A program made the position numbers and the translations under genes. This document shows positions 18,201 to 26,517 of a stretch of 64,000 nucleotides of DNA, one piece after another; the stretch's first letter is position 1; every line of letters starts with the position of its first letter. The notes below the pieces were generated by a model. That model ran no database searches and was not told the DNA's origin. It worked only from the letters and a program-made list of their open reading frames with translations. The stretch is taken from contig DYJE01000022.1 of NCBI GenBank assembly GCA_020723285.1, positions 22,604-86,603 on the forward strand, read 5' to 3'. The DNA is from Desulforapulum autotrophicum. GTDB taxonomy: Bacteria; Desulfobacterota; Desulfobacteria; Desulfobacterales; Desulfolunaceae.

Positions 18201-19276
18201 AGGAACGCCGATATTATCAGCCTGCAACAATGAAAAACCTCCTCAACATCCTCATCGACAGCGACATCACAGCACAGCCCGACCCGGTGAAGGCCTACGC
18301 CGGGTCAAGGATGAACGGCGTCCTGCCGGTGATGATGGCCAACAACAGCATATCCAGACTGCTGAAAGTGCTGTTAAGCAAGCCCAACCAGACCGACCTG
18401 ATGTACAGCGCCCTCGAACAGATCATGGGGGCCGTAAGAATCACCAAAGGACGGTACACGGAACTGAACGAAACGCCGGAAAAGAACCTGTTCTATCCGG
18501 ACTATCTGTTTGTCAGGGCCATGGAAAGCAGCAAAGGTCATTACGGTGAATACCTGGCCTATGACAAGATGCAAAGGCCCGAAGACATCGTGCTCGATAT
18601 CGGCATCGACCGGCTGATTGGCCGCCCCGGTGTCAGCGACACATACGACGGCTACGGCCTGGTCACATACGTGGATGAGCAGAGGGACAAGGAATGGGAG
18701 GATTTGTACGACACCCTGGATTTCCTTGAAGACATCCTCCATCCCTCAAGCAGCTACAGCGTGGTGGAAAGCGTCCTCTCCATGAACGAGAAAGTTTTCG
18801 GGCGCGAAAGACTTTACTCCGAAACTGAAATCAGAGGCCTGACCTACGCCCTGGGCAAACTTCTCACGCACTACGACATCGGTGAAAATTCCTGGTTGAA
18901 CCAGGGGGAAGAGGGGTTTGACGATCTTCTCACCATTCTTCAGGTCCGCCTGCCGGACATTCACGACCTGATGAAAAACGAAGCAGGATACACCGGTGAT
19001 CATTACAAAGCGGCGCTGACCTTGAACGCCGATATGATGAAACCCGACGGCCCCGTGGATTTTCTGGTGAAAACCATGGAAACCGAGGTGGGCTGGGAAA
19101 CTCTTTTTTCAGATTCGCTCAGATTCGTGGAAAGCGATCTCGTGAGGGATGACGAACCCATGTGGGTGACGTTTGCAGCCCTTCTGGACGACCTGGCCCT
19201 GGCCGTGGACAATTCCAAAGACGGCAGCCTGATGGACAAGGTTTACCAGGATTTCGGCTTTCAGAGAAACGACTGA
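15206..19276 (+). CDS. Very large lipoprotein of unknown function (1356 residues)
   Basis: I do not recognise a family. The N-terminus is a lipoprotein signal with the lipobox LGGC at about residues 18-21, so the mature protein is lipid-anchored. A Ser/Asp-poor +2 residue (Gly) is compatible with outer-membrane sorting. The body is rich in Asp, Tyr and Leu with no transmembrane helices. It contains several helical segments of the kind LLGKLL and LLVRADY that suggest repeated alpha-helical units. An aromatic, Gly/Pro-rich middle part (about residues 440-760) looks beta-rich. GGAG lies eight bases before the ATG. The FadL-type porin gene follows after 70 bases with no terminator, so the two probably act together at the outer membrane. 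Confidence 0.88.
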   Translation: MLNRMVTCILAMVLCLFLGGCGQVAEDHEDRSGLHGTGFQDNGTSKPYSNFILTEIFRGWSGIVWPGLEEMWDSIDAKGFNDRFSGTVNSHVEEFITFNRLGSSILGHPSRVVILLAGTDVAKLLAYLTDPSENYPVRDPANSEKHYFHDEGEDYTEGLYSFLDQVFVEGQNPGSTDMVSVNHKILKRLSDRKTADELHEDMEDLIADLLDPDFRDDVIDATTMLGKLLVRADYPLSADDESLGIGNAAKGVVDLLMWYNRMEQDPETRALMRSQVTEAVSVFDPSPDSENKYKIKQLLENIRDYFTLSGLIYSSSDPGNMYRKVDNDEIYSDTEISGTLRELFPGMVSLMMRSDRLVSPVDSKDGENVYVLKKMAENLNAVGYDPDTLNMETTLMNMMKYDCLGRDRTDPASGAYPSSHLESLIFVTHVTGGMGWNDRNGVSDDEVTEPTDPRYDHGHGSYTGRLSLNDSLFSIRTHKTMNSLGMFDISLKETDGNDIHRSVSPFSTNLRENYTFFFNQNYDVLNCLAPPCVGDLGTPAGGNPDGGQIPMNGFQAYSPDGLGETQLAAWTLGLVTRACFNGEGPYYYADPNAKPFFIGNKQWFAYYRPNGKIYAFVNKSDPENWEYFYPMDDGDPIDNDPALDGKNLGEYWPRYNRYKSRWNSDYYMVHFKVGKQQGGVVVYEDRFVTVDNSSGNTAPVFLEAPSGLAKCLTYNELIPENEMKRACSSPEEALFRNYQWVMTEKKMAIILPLRLDLALGSKAALFQILEGNGISGLSNLRKFRGNHYWAKTNTDGTSNVPGDYRIEVVSSSLSDDSPINDFNVYYETLDCGHATPTIVGANLPALVRLGFPRYTGLKRRATDVQDNELGSGEIQLGSDTWQNRSALLAPFISLVAALREYTPSPFINEFLPEITLSDNTLKRGIHMFVEGTSPLLKPVIYYQKDKGQHPFNTWKPLVTGSEDQGDSTDWDDYVGDDFLRSSADFHTNKTAGSWNGTEQERRYYQPATMKNLLNILIDSDITAQPDPVKAYAGSRMNGVLPVMMANNSISRLLKVLLSKPNQTDLMYSALEQIMGAVRITKGRYTELNETPEKNLFYPDYLFVRAMESSKGHYGEYLAYDKMQRPEDIVLDIGIDRLIGRPGVSDTYDGYGLVTYVDEQRDKEWEDLYDTLDFLEDILHPSSSYSVVESVLSMNEKVFGRERLYSETEIRGLTYALGKLLTHYDIGENSWLNQGEEGFDDLLTILQVRLPDIHDLMKNEAGYTGDHYKAALTLNADMMKPDGPVDFLVKTMETEVGWETLFSDSLRFVESDLVRDDEPMWVTFAALLDDLALAVDNSKDGSLMDKVYQDFGFQRND

Positions 19277-19346
19277 TGACACCGGGCCCGCCGCGATTTC
19301 CGGCAGACCCTGAATACAGATGAACGACCATACCCTTGGAGACACC

Positions 19347-20711
19347 ATGAAAAAACATAGTCTGATTTCAGCAATTATCGCAATCTTTGCCTCCTGCTCC
19401 GGCGCTTTCGGCTCCGGCTTCGGAGACACGTACGGATTTTCAACGTTTGGCATGAGCCTTGGAAACGCCATGTGCGCCAGGGTCAACGACTGGAGCTCCG
19501 TGTATTACAACATGGCGGGACTTGGAAAGACCAAAGGCCTGGAATACGGTGTGAACCAGATCGGCCTGGAATACCAGGGCAACATGCCTGTGTTCGACAT
19601 CGACATCGCCCGGACGGATGCTGACGACAATCCGCCGCCCACCACCGTTACGGCCCTGCCCACCAACGGGGACAAGGATCTGGAAGGCGGGACCTTTGTC
19701 CTGGGTGTGGCTCTGGATGCCGGCCTTCTGCTTGATCTGCCCTCGTTCGTTTCTTCGGCCCGTCTGGGAATCGGAATCGGTGCCAACGACGATCTCACGG
19801 CGGTGAAAATCGTCGACCAGGACCCCAGGACCCATACTTTTCTCCGCTACGGCTCGGAATGTCAGCGGCTGGTGGTGTTGTCCGGCATGGGCTTCGGCTT
19901 TTTCAACGATCTGATGGGTGTGGGTGTGGGAGTCCACTCGGCGTTCGGCGGCGAAGGCCAGGTCCTCCTGGAAGAAATCGATCTCCAGACCGATGCCCAG
20001 AGCCCCAGGGGCCAGACCAAAATGGACATGACCATTGAACCGAACATCCTGCTGGGTCTTTACCTGAGTCCCGGAAAACTTGTCGATAGTCTCGAAGGAT
20101 TCGACCTGGGTTTTTCTTATCGCGGGGAATCGATTCTCGACATCTACCCGTTCCAGACCAAAGGTGAAACCAACCTGGGATCCATGATGCTGGACATGAC
20201 CCTGGCCATCACCAATTACTACCAGCCGGAAATGTACACCGTGGGAACCGCTCTTTCCACCGAGACCATGACCCTGTCGCTGGACCTGGAATACCAAAGA
20301 TGGTCGGGGTTCCGGCTCTCCAAACCCACGACGGACAATTTCGCCGGAAATTTGGTGGAGCTTGACGATATCTTCGTTCCGAAAATCGGTTTCGAGTACA
20401 AACCGAAGAAAAGCCTTTCCCTGCTCATGGGATATTATTATCAGCCCAGCTTTGTGTCGGATCAGGCGTCGAAAGGGGTGATGAATTTCCTGGACAACGA
20501 CAAGCATGTGGGGTCGCTTGGGCTCCGCATGAAACTTCCCAAATTGCCTCTGATGAAAGGAAACACCGAACTCAACCTGGGATACCAGTGCCAGTATCTG
20601 GTGGACCGGGATGTCAAGAAGGACAGCGCAGCCTATTCGTCTTTCAATCCCGATTACACTTACGGCGGCGTCTGCCACACTGTCATGGCCGGATTGACCA
20701 TCAGCCGTTGA
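19347..20711 (+). CDS. OmpP1/FadL-family outer membrane transporter
   Basis: FadL-type proteins are 14-strand outer membrane barrels for hydrophobic compounds, plugged by an N-terminal hatch. The product has a signal peptide (MKKHSLISAIIAIFASCSGAFG). A hatch-like start follows with ARVNDWSSVYYNMAGLGKTKG, where NMAG stands for the usual NPAG. The rest shows alternating beta-strand sequence and ends in an aromatic-containing C-terminal strand. ATG 19347 has GGAG nine bases upstream; ATG 19320 would add nine residues before the signal peptide. It is downstream of the giant lipoprotein and ends at a bidirectional terminator. Confidence 0.88.
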   Translation: MKKHSLISAIIAIFASCSGAFGSGFGDTYGFSTFGMSLGNAMCARVNDWSSVYYNMAGLGKTKGLEYGVNQIGLEYQGNMPVFDIDIARTDADDNPPPTTVTALPTNGDKDLEGGTFVLGVALDAGLLLDLPSFVSSARLGIGIGANDDLTAVKIVDQDPRTHTFLRYGSECQRLVVLSGMGFGFFNDLMGVGVGVHSAFGGEGQVLLEEIDLQTDAQSPRGQTKMDMTIEPNILLGLYLSPGKLVDSLEGFDLGFSYRGESILDIYPFQTKGETNLGSMMLDMTLAITNYYQPEMYTVGTALSTETMTLSLDLEYQRWSGFRLSKPTTDNFAGNLVELDDIFVPKIGFEYKPKKSLSLLMGYYYQPSFVSDQASKGVMNFLDNDKHVGSLGLRMKLPKLPLMKGNTELNLGYQCQYLVDRDVKKDSAAYSSFNPDYTYGGVCHTVMAGLTISR

Positions 20712-20730
20712 TTGTTTTGGGTCATGAAAC

Positions 20731-20763
20731 AAAAAAGCCCTGGGTGTTGCCAGGGCTTTTTTT
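20731..20763. terminator. Bidirectional terminator
   Basis: AAAAAAGCCCTGG and CCAGGGCTTTTTTT form an 11-13 bp stem with a 6-base loop. T-runs exist on both strands, between the convergent porin gene and the gene at 20782. Confidence 0.92.
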
Positions 20764-20781
20764 ATGGTGAAGGGAAAACCG

Positions 20782-21138
20782 CTATCTCGGAGTGATGATC
20801 CTCGACTGCTCCCTTTGCATCTGTTCACGCTGCATTTCCCGGATGCTTTCGATAATCTCCTGCATGGCTTTTTCCATGCTCGACGGGAATTCCCGGATGG
20901 CCTCGTCAAGGGTTTTGGCCTTGAGGTCGGACTGAATGGGAATGGGGCCTTCGGGGGACATCAACTGGGTGTGGCCATAAAACAGGGGCGTTCTCGACGG
21001 GTCGTCGGAGCCGTCGGCTTTGATGGGCTTGAGGATTCGGATGGTCGCCACTCGAAGGTCCGTGATCGCTTCCTCCCGGTAAAGGTTGTTTGCATCGACG
21101 GTAAAATCTATGGCCGCTTTCTGTTCTCCAACGATCAT
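20782..21138 (-). CDS. Conserved hypothetical cytosolic protein, 118 residues
   Basis: ATG 21138 (MIVGEQKAAIDFTVD) has an excellent AAGGAG ribosome site. The frame upstream to 21225 is Pro/His-rich and unlike the rest. No signal peptide or membrane segment. The C-terminus is a long Glu/Gln/Met-rich helix (EKAMQEIIESIREMQREQMQ) likely to form a coiled coil. I associate this type of protein with conserved but uncharacterised proteins of deltaproteobacteria; no function can be given. It is monocistronic. Confidence 0.75.
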   Translation of the reverse strand: MIVGEQKAAIDFTVDANNLYREEAITDLRVATIRILKPIKADGSDDPSRTPLFYGHTQLMSPEGPIPIQSDLKAKTLDEAIREFPSSMEKAMQEIIESIREMQREQMQREQSRIITPR

Positions 21139-21459
21139 GGGTGTCTCCTTGGCTTGATGGGGTTTATGGGCCGGATGATGTTCAGCAGGCCTTTGACGAT
21201 TCCGCATGCCTATCATGTTTGGCATGAATAAAAAAGTGATTTCTTATTTCATAATGCCGTTGTTTTTTTGTTTAAAATCGTGTCGTGGTGTGATAACTGA
21301 TTAATACATACGAACATTGTTCGACAATATGTTAAAATGAATAACGTTTAAGCCCCTGACAATACAGAAGATCGTTGAATGAAGTTCCCTATGGACGTAT
21401 GATTCCGTCCTGTCAGGACCGTCACAGAATCACACCTAACGAAGGAGATACAAAAGGAT
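21139..21459. other. Divergent intergenic region
   Basis: Around 320 bases between two divergent genes. CATGCC/GGCATG at about 21207-21228 forms a small hairpin. CGAACATTGTTCG at about 21311 is a 13-base palindrome that could be an operator. I see no RNA gene and no clear promoter. Confidence 0.4.
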
Positions 21460-22302
21460 ATGATGCCGGATGTCCTTTGGAAAAAGACGACCCCCATCCT
21501 GTGCGCCGCTCTGTTGTTATGGGCCTCGGGAACCGTGAGCCATGCCGACACGGCCCTGACCATCAAAAAGTCACTGTTCGAGGACACGGACAAAATCATG
21601 CAGGAGGCGGATTCCCAGAAAACCCGTTTTTACGCCCCGACTATTTTCAACAACGCCGTTGCTACATACCAGTCGGCTGAAACCGATTTCGCCGAAGAAA
21701 AATCCATCCGTGAAATCAACGAAAAACTGACCAAAGCGTCCACGCTGTTCAGAAAAGCCATGACCGTGGCCGAGGAAGGCGAAAAGGTGCTGGGCTCGGC
21801 GGAAACAGCCCGAATGAACGCGCACAAGGTCATGGCGTCCAAATACAAACCGGCGGAATGGAGCGAAGCGGATGAAACCCTCAAGAGGGCCGTGGCCAAA
21901 ATGGAGAAAGGCCAGACCGAGGAGGCCATGACTCTGGCTTCCCAGGCGGAGCAGCTTTTCGGTCAGGTGGAGAGGGACACCGTGGCATTCAGTTACATGG
22001 TGGAGATTCGGGAAAAACTGAGACAGATCGAATCCATGAGGGCCGGAGAATATTTCGCACCCAAAACGTACCAGAAAGCGCTGGCCCTGGCCAGACAGGC
22101 CGAGGAGGAACTGGCCAGACAGCCCTACGGAAACGAACAGGCCAAGGGCCTGATCAAAGAAGCCATGCAGCAGGCCGATCTGGGCATCAAGCTGTCCCAG
22201 CAGATCAAAGTGCTTGTGAAAGAAAAGAAAACCTTCGAAGACCTTTATCTTGAATCGGTGATCCCCATGGAAACACTGGAGAGCAATCAGGATAAATCAT
22301 GA
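21460..22302 (+). CDS. Exported helical (coiled-coil) protein of unknown function
   Basis: The 280-residue product begins with a signal peptide ending about SHADTALTIKK. The rest is almost entirely charged amphipathic helix, with recurring units such as EKLTKASTLFRKAM, ADETLKRAVAKMEKGQ and QKALALARQAEEELA. Such Ala/Glu/Lys-rich repeats resemble the helical region found next to OmpA-type domains in deltaproteobacteria, but no OmpA domain is present here. AAGGAG lies 18 bases upstream and AAAGGA seven bases before the first ATG of an ATG ATG pair. A strong terminator follows, so it is probably expressed alone. Confidence 0.75.
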   Translation: MMPDVLWKKTTPILCAALLLWASGTVSHADTALTIKKSLFEDTDKIMQEADSQKTRFYAPTIFNNAVATYQSAETDFAEEKSIREINEKLTKASTLFRKAMTVAEEGEKVLGSAETARMNAHKVMASKYKPAEWSEADETLKRAVAKMEKGQTEEAMTLASQAEQLFGQVERDTVAFSYMVEIREKLRQIESMRAGEYFAPKTYQKALALARQAEEELARQPYGNEQAKGLIKEAMQQADLGIKLSQQIKVLVKEKKTFEDLYLESVIPMETLESNQDKS

Positions 22303-22347
22303 CACCCGGAATCCTCTCATCGACTGCCTAGTGCAGACGCTGGGATT

Positions 22348-22390
22348 CGCAGGGGGGAAGTTTCGCATCCTTCTCCCCTGCGTTTTTTTT
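22348..22390 (+). terminator. Rho-independent terminator
   Basis: CGCAGGGG-GGAAG pairs with CTTC-TCCCCTGCG around a 9-base loop, followed by eight T. It lies 45 bases after the exported helical protein gene. Confidence 0.92.
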
Positions 22391-22751
22391 GTTTCATTCC
22401 CCGAAAGGGTCGTGGTCCGGCCCTGTGTTGATCAGATCGTTGATCGCATTGTCTTTAAGACCCATCCTTATTCATTCTCTATATGTCCGGTCTTTGCCCG
22501 ATTCGGATACCTGTGCCTTAAAAGGGCGTTGATCAATTAAGCGGCCCGACAGGAAAGCTGACCGCTTCGCCGGAATCTCTTATCGCACCGGCCATGAAAT
22601 ACAGGCCATGAGTCGCCCGGCTGACGGGGCGGTCCATTGAAATTTTAAGCGCTCCGGATTCTCTTTGAGCAAACGGATCATTTTTTATCCTGTTGTGTAA
22701 TTGACAATAATCGGGACAGAGTTTTATGTGGCACAGAATTTTGAACAAAAT
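22391..22751. other. Gene-free stretch with a possible coding relic
   Basis: The minus-strand frame 22533-22748 encodes 71 residues and looks protein-like in its second half (SMDRPVSRATHGLYFMAGAI). It has no ribosome site and no recognised relative. I treat it as a possible degenerate gene next to the AT-rich insertion at 22752-23336. Nothing else is evident. Confidence 0.3.
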
Positions 22752-23336
22752 CTATATTATTTCATAATCTTTTTTTTCTGATTCTATAAAATTGCTTCCA
22801 GACCAGTCTGAAATAATCTTACCGAGCCAAAAACTTTTTTCGAATTTTTGCTTGGATAGAATTATTACGTTCCTATTGCCTTCAAGCGCTAATCCCCATG
22901 AATTAAAGCTGTCACTTTCGCCTCCATCTTTTATTTGCCTAACAATTTTGATATCTGATTTATCAAAATGAGATTTTTTCTTCCAAAAAAACAGTTCTTT
23001 ACTTATCGTTAAATCATATTCGCCAAAAATATAGAAAGTTTTTCCAAAGAAATACCATAAAAGATAAACAATAACAGCTATTTCTGCACCAAAAAAAGGT
23101 AAAGAAAATAGTACTAAAGGCCAGCTCTCAGTGACCGGTGTTATCCACAAACTACGAGCCATAAAAAAACAACCAGAAGTCCAAATACTTAGCCAAACAG
23201 TAAAAAATATTGCCGTACCGATCATTCCTTCAGTTTTATATGATATCGTTGTTTGACCTCGAAAATCTTCTAATATTTCAAACCCTTTTGGGCTTGTTTT
23301 ATTATATATAGTGTGGAAATCCATATTAAAATTCAT
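22752..23336 (-). CDS. AT-rich orphan membrane protein, 194 residues
   Basis: I do not recognise this gene. The product has two long hydrophobic segments (about residues 37-62 and 73-98). A soluble C-terminal half follows, rich in Lys, Phe and Ser, with strands of the type FGEYDLTISKELFFWKKKSHFDKSDIKIVRQI. That pattern resembles small bacterial membrane proteins with a PH-like domain. Base composition is clearly AT-rich compared with its neighbours and codon choice is A/T-ending, pointing to horizontal acquisition. Start could be ATG 23336 or 23324. It lies downstream of the Na/Pi cotransporter on the same strand. Confidence 0.65.
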   Translation of the reverse strand: MNFNMDFHTIYNKTSPKGFEILEDFRGQTTISYKTEGMIGTAIFFTVWLSIWTSGCFFMARSLWITPVTESWPLVLFSLPFFGAEIAVIVYLLWYFFGKTFYIFGEYDLTISKELFFWKKKSHFDKSDIKIVRQIKDGGESDSFNSWGLALEGNRNVIILSKQKFEKSFWLGKIISDWSGSNFIESEKKDYEII

Positions 23337-23405
23337 AAAATTTGCTTTCGAAAGGGAATCCAGCCCCCATCGCCTCTCATCTATGCCAGGGCATGGGCCA
23401 TCATC

Positions 23406-25181
23406 TTAAAGAAGCAGCTTCCGGTCCTGTATCTGGGTCTGGAGAAAGGTTTTGGCGATATTGGATGTGTAAACGATGATCTGGCTCATGAGGTTCATCA
23501 GTTCCATGTGGATTTCATGGGTTTCCACGGACTCCAGGCGTTTGTTGACCAGCCGGTTCAGGTGACGCACGCGGTACTGAAGTTCAAGATCCAGGTATTT
23601 CCGCTCTTTGGCCATGATGTTCTTGGCTTTTTCCGGGTCTTTTTCGGAAAAGGATTCTTTGAGAAGGCGGATCTGGTTGCAGACTTTCTGGTGGTAGATG
23701 GTGAGTTCCTCCCGGCCTTCCGCTGAAAAATCATGGTTAAGGGCCCTTTTTTTCGCGATCAGAGGCACCACGTTCCGGTGAACGATGTCCCCGATGCTTT
23801 CCATGTCCTTGACGATGGAAATCATGGAATAGGCGATCTGGGTGCATTCGGCGGAAGAGCCCATCTGGGCCACGCGGATCAGGTAGGAAACAATTTTTTC
23901 CTCCAGAAAATCGAGCTCTTCCTCTTTTAAATCCACGCCGGCCATCAGGGACAGTTCGGGATGCTCCTTGTCCTTTTTATCTTCTTTGGTGACAAAGGGA
24001 ACGGCGATGGCCCGGAGCATGCGCTCCAGAATTCCGGCCATCCGGGAAATTTCCGCGCGGGCCAGGTCTAGGGCCAGGGCCGGAGACAGAATCTTGCCTT
24101 CATCCAGAAACGTCGTGGTGTGCTTCCGGACAAGGTCTTCCGGCCTGTCAGGCATGATGCGCATGATGAAGCGGGCGAACTGCGGCGTTACCGGAATGAA
24201 CAGAAAAGCGAGAGACACGTTGAACAGGGTGTGGACGTTGGCGATGTCACGTGCGATACCCGAGGACATGGAACCGGTCAGGCTCTGGACCAAATCGCGT
24301 GTCTGGGGAATAAACATGAAGAACAGCGCAACCCCGAAAACCCGGATGAAAAAGTTGGCCACCGCGACACGCTTGGCCTCCCGGCTTGTTCCGATGCTGG
24401 CAAGGGCAGCGGTGATGCATGTTCCGATGTTCGCCCCTAAAATCATGGGGATCATGGTGTCAAGGGATGTGATAACACCACTTGTTCCAAGAATGATCAG
24501 GATGCCTATGAATGCCGTGCTGCTTTGGATGATGGCCGTGAGCAGCGTTCCCACAGCCAGGCCCACCACCGGGTTTCCCAGCCGGCCAAGGACGCTTTTG
24601 ACAGCCTCGCTCTTCCCAAGGGGGGCCATGGAATCCCCCATAAGGTCGAGGCCGTAGAAAAGGATGCCGAAGCCCAGAATGACCTCGCCGATGCTTCGAA
24701 CCGTGTCCCGCTTGCTGACAAGACGCATCAGACATCCCAGTGCGATGAACACCAGAGCATAATCCGTGACTTTGAAGGCGATGAGCTGGATGGTCACCGT
24801 TTTTCCGATACCCGCCCCGATGAGGACTCCGATGGTCTGGGAAAAAGCCATAAGACCGGCCTGGACAAATCCCACCAGCATCACCGACGTGGCTCCGCCG
24901 GACTGGATGATCAAGGTGACGAGAAATCCAAGAAAGAGCGCCCTGAACCGGTCACCTGTCAGTGTGGCAAGAATGAGGCGCAGCTTGCTTCCCGCCGCGT
25001 TTTTCATGCCCAGGCTCATCAGTTCCATGCCGAACAGAAAAAAGGCCAGCCCACCGAAAAGGCCAATGAGGTTCATTGTCCAGGATACAGGCTCACCTGT
25101 TTCCCCCATGGCCGTTGAGGCGGTGAGGCATGCAAGGGCGCAGGCCAGTGCGGCGTAAATACGTGCTGGGATCGTGGTCAT
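23406..25181 (-). CDS. Na/Pi cotransporter family protein with PhoU-like C-terminal domain
   Basis: The 591-residue protein has a signal-like first segment and about eight further membrane helices (to residue ~335). The soluble C-terminal domain is PhoU-like, with helices including MISIVKDMESIGDIVHRNV. The two inverted SLC34-type repeats are visible as QSGGATSVM (about residue 93) and QSSTAFIGILIILG (about 215). GAGIGKTVT and GANIGTCITA are the paired substrate-site motifs. The first repeat deviates from the usual QSSSATT and GANIGTT. Family members import phosphate with sodium or act in phosphate homeostasis. No pho regulon site was recognised. Confidence 0.9.
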   Translation of the reverse strand: MTTIPARIYAALACALACLTASTAMGETGEPVSWTMNLIGLFGGLAFFLFGMELMSLGMKNAAGSKLRLILATLTGDRFRALFLGFLVTLIIQSGGATSVMLVGFVQAGLMAFSQTIGVLIGAGIGKTVTIQLIAFKVTDYALVFIALGCLMRLVSKRDTVRSIGEVILGFGILFYGLDLMGDSMAPLGKSEAVKSVLGRLGNPVVGLAVGTLLTAIIQSSTAFIGILIILGTSGVITSLDTMIPMILGANIGTCITAALASIGTSREAKRVAVANFFIRVFGVALFFMFIPQTRDLVQSLTGSMSSGIARDIANVHTLFNVSLAFLFIPVTPQFARFIMRIMPDRPEDLVRKHTTTFLDEGKILSPALALDLARAEISRMAGILERMLRAIAVPFVTKEDKKDKEHPELSLMAGVDLKEEELDFLEEKIVSYLIRVAQMGSSAECTQIAYSMISIVKDMESIGDIVHRNVVPLIAKKRALNHDFSAEGREELTIYHQKVCNQIRLLKESFSEKDPEKAKNIMAKERKYLDLELQYRVRHLNRLVNKRLESVETHEIHMELMNLMSQIIVYTSNIAKTFLQTQIQDRKLLL

Positions 25182-25570
25182 AGACAGAGGATGAACGCTC
25201 CTGATGAAAAAACGGTTCGAAACGCCTGTGAACTTATCGATTCACATCTTAAATCGATTATTTTTTTAAAAGATGGTATTATTAAACCTGAAAAATCGTG
25301 TAAAGACAATAGTTTTTATCCGCACAGGCGAAACAGGTTAAAGATTCCATAAGATTACATCCCCCCATTTTTCCTCCAACATGGTCATCTGCAATATCCG
25401 AAAGTCCATCGATTGACATTGACGGTTTTATCTTGTATCTATCTTTTTCATATTGCGTTCTTATTAAGATCATCCAAAGCAAGATCGAGTGTTTTTAAGC
25501 ATTTCACCACGCGGCGCACGCCGGAAATCCGGTGCGTGTTCCCGGATTCATATACCCAAGGAGGTAACGA
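25182..25570. other. Divergent intergenic region upstream of ssb
   Basis: Some 390 bases, AT-rich in the first half. It carries the predicted ssb promoter at 25413-25441. A minus-strand frame at 25282-25482 lacks a ribosome site and is not supported. Confidence 0.4.
25413..25441 (+). promoter_or_regulatory. Sigma-70-type promoter for ssb
   Basis: TTGACA (25413-25418), a 17-base spacer and TATCTA (25436-25441) match the housekeeping consensus well. The leader to the ssb start would be about 120 bases. Confidence 0.6.
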
Positions 25571-26143
25571 ATGGCCAGTTTGAACAAAGTCATGCTCATC
25601 GGAAATCTGGGCAGGGACCCTGAAGTGAGCTACACCCCTTCCGGCATGGCCGTGGCCCGTTTGAACATCGCCACAACCGATGTCTGGACCGACAAAGCCA
25701 CCGGAGAAAAAAAGGAAAAAACCGAATGGCACCGCGTGGTGGTGTTCGCCAAACAGGCTGAAAACTGCGGTCGTTACCTGACCAAGGGACGGCCTGTTTA
25801 CGTGGAAGGCAAGCTCCAGACCACATCCTATGAAAAAGACGGTGTCACACGCTACAACACGGACATCATCGCCAGCGCCGTTCAGTTTCTCGGTGGTCGG
25901 GAAGGTGGCGGAGCCCCTCCCCAGCAAGGCGGCGGCTACCAGCAGAATTCAGGGGGCTACCCGAACCAGGGTGGCGGTTACCAGAACAACGGCCCCTCAT
26001 ATCCGCAGGGCAACCGGAGCTTCCAGAACAACAGCGGCCCCGCAAACCAGGGAAACTTCAACCCCGGCCCCGCGCAGGATTTCGATCCCTACATGGGTGA
26101 CAGCGGGTTTCATCAGCCGCCGGACGATGATATTCCGTTCTGA
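25571..26143 (+). CDS. ssb: Single-stranded DNA-binding protein
   Basis: SSB protects single-stranded DNA and recruits replication and repair enzymes. The N-terminal OB fold (about residues 1-108) starts SLNKVMLIGNLGRDPEV and includes TEWHRVVVFAKQAE. A Gly/Gln/Asn/Pro-rich linker follows, and the acidic tip DDDIPF is the protein-interaction tail shared by bacterial SSBs. Length of 190 residues is normal. AAGGAGGT lies six bases before the ATG, a near-perfect ribosome site. It is monocistronic, with its own promoter and terminator. Confidence 0.98.
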   Translation: MASLNKVMLIGNLGRDPEVSYTPSGMAVARLNIATTDVWTDKATGEKKEKTEWHRVVVFAKQAENCGRYLTKGRPVYVEGKLQTTSYEKDGVTRYNTDIIASAVQFLGGREGGGAPPQQGGGYQQNSGGYPNQGGGYQNNGPSYPQGNRSFQNNSGPANQGNFNPGPAQDFDPYMGDSGFHQPPDDDIPF

Positions 26144-26176
26144 TCGGCTTGATTCCCATGATTTAAAAAACATCGG

Positions 26177-26201
26177 GCGCCCGGAAGGGCGCTTTTTGTT
26201 T
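26177..26201 (+). terminator. ssb terminator
   Basis: GCGCCC GGAA GGGCGC followed by five T, 33 bases after the stop codon. Confidence 0.85.
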
Positions 26202-26517
26202 TCGTCCCGACCGTGACCCCTTTTTTTTACATGAAAGATGTTTCCTTTTGAATAACCTCAAATGTTTGACCGAGCTGAATATTTTCTTGCTTGACATCTG
26301 CCCGCCTGTGATTATTTTGGTCCTTATTTTCGTTTCAACATCCTGATATATTGGATTTTAATCAAAAAATTTTTTAGATCGAACCTTGACACATTCTTCC
26401 CTCCGACTTAGTTTTTTTCCAAGAGAACCACACGGTCATCGATGACGGAATCAATCAAAAACTGGCCATGCCAAGGCAAGTAAAGACGAGCGTAAACCAA
26501 TCACAGGAGGTCGAACC
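26202..26517 (+). other. Upstream region of the Hsp20 operon
   Basis: Just over 300 AT-rich bases. Two promoter-like pairs are visible: TTGACA at 26291 with TATTTT 16 bases on, and TTGACA at 26386 with TAGTTT 17 bases on. I see no CIRCE element and no convincing sigma-32 site. Confidence 0.45.
26386..26414 (+). promoter_or_regulatory. Candidate promoter of the hsp20 pair
   Basis: TTGACA (26386-26391), 17 bases, TAGTTT (26409-26414). The preceding CC makes the -35 read CCTTGACA, which partly resembles heat-shock -35 boxes, but no CCCCAT-type -10 follows. Confidence 0.4.

Noticed and set aside
19440..20909. 489-codon open frame on the minus strand
   Set aside because: It is antisense to the FadL-type porin, lacks a ribosome site, is His/Gln-biased and matches no family; a shadow of a GC-rich gene.
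25282..25482. 66-codon minus-strand frame before ssb
   Set aside because: No ribosome site, overlaps the predicted ssb promoter and resembles nothing known.
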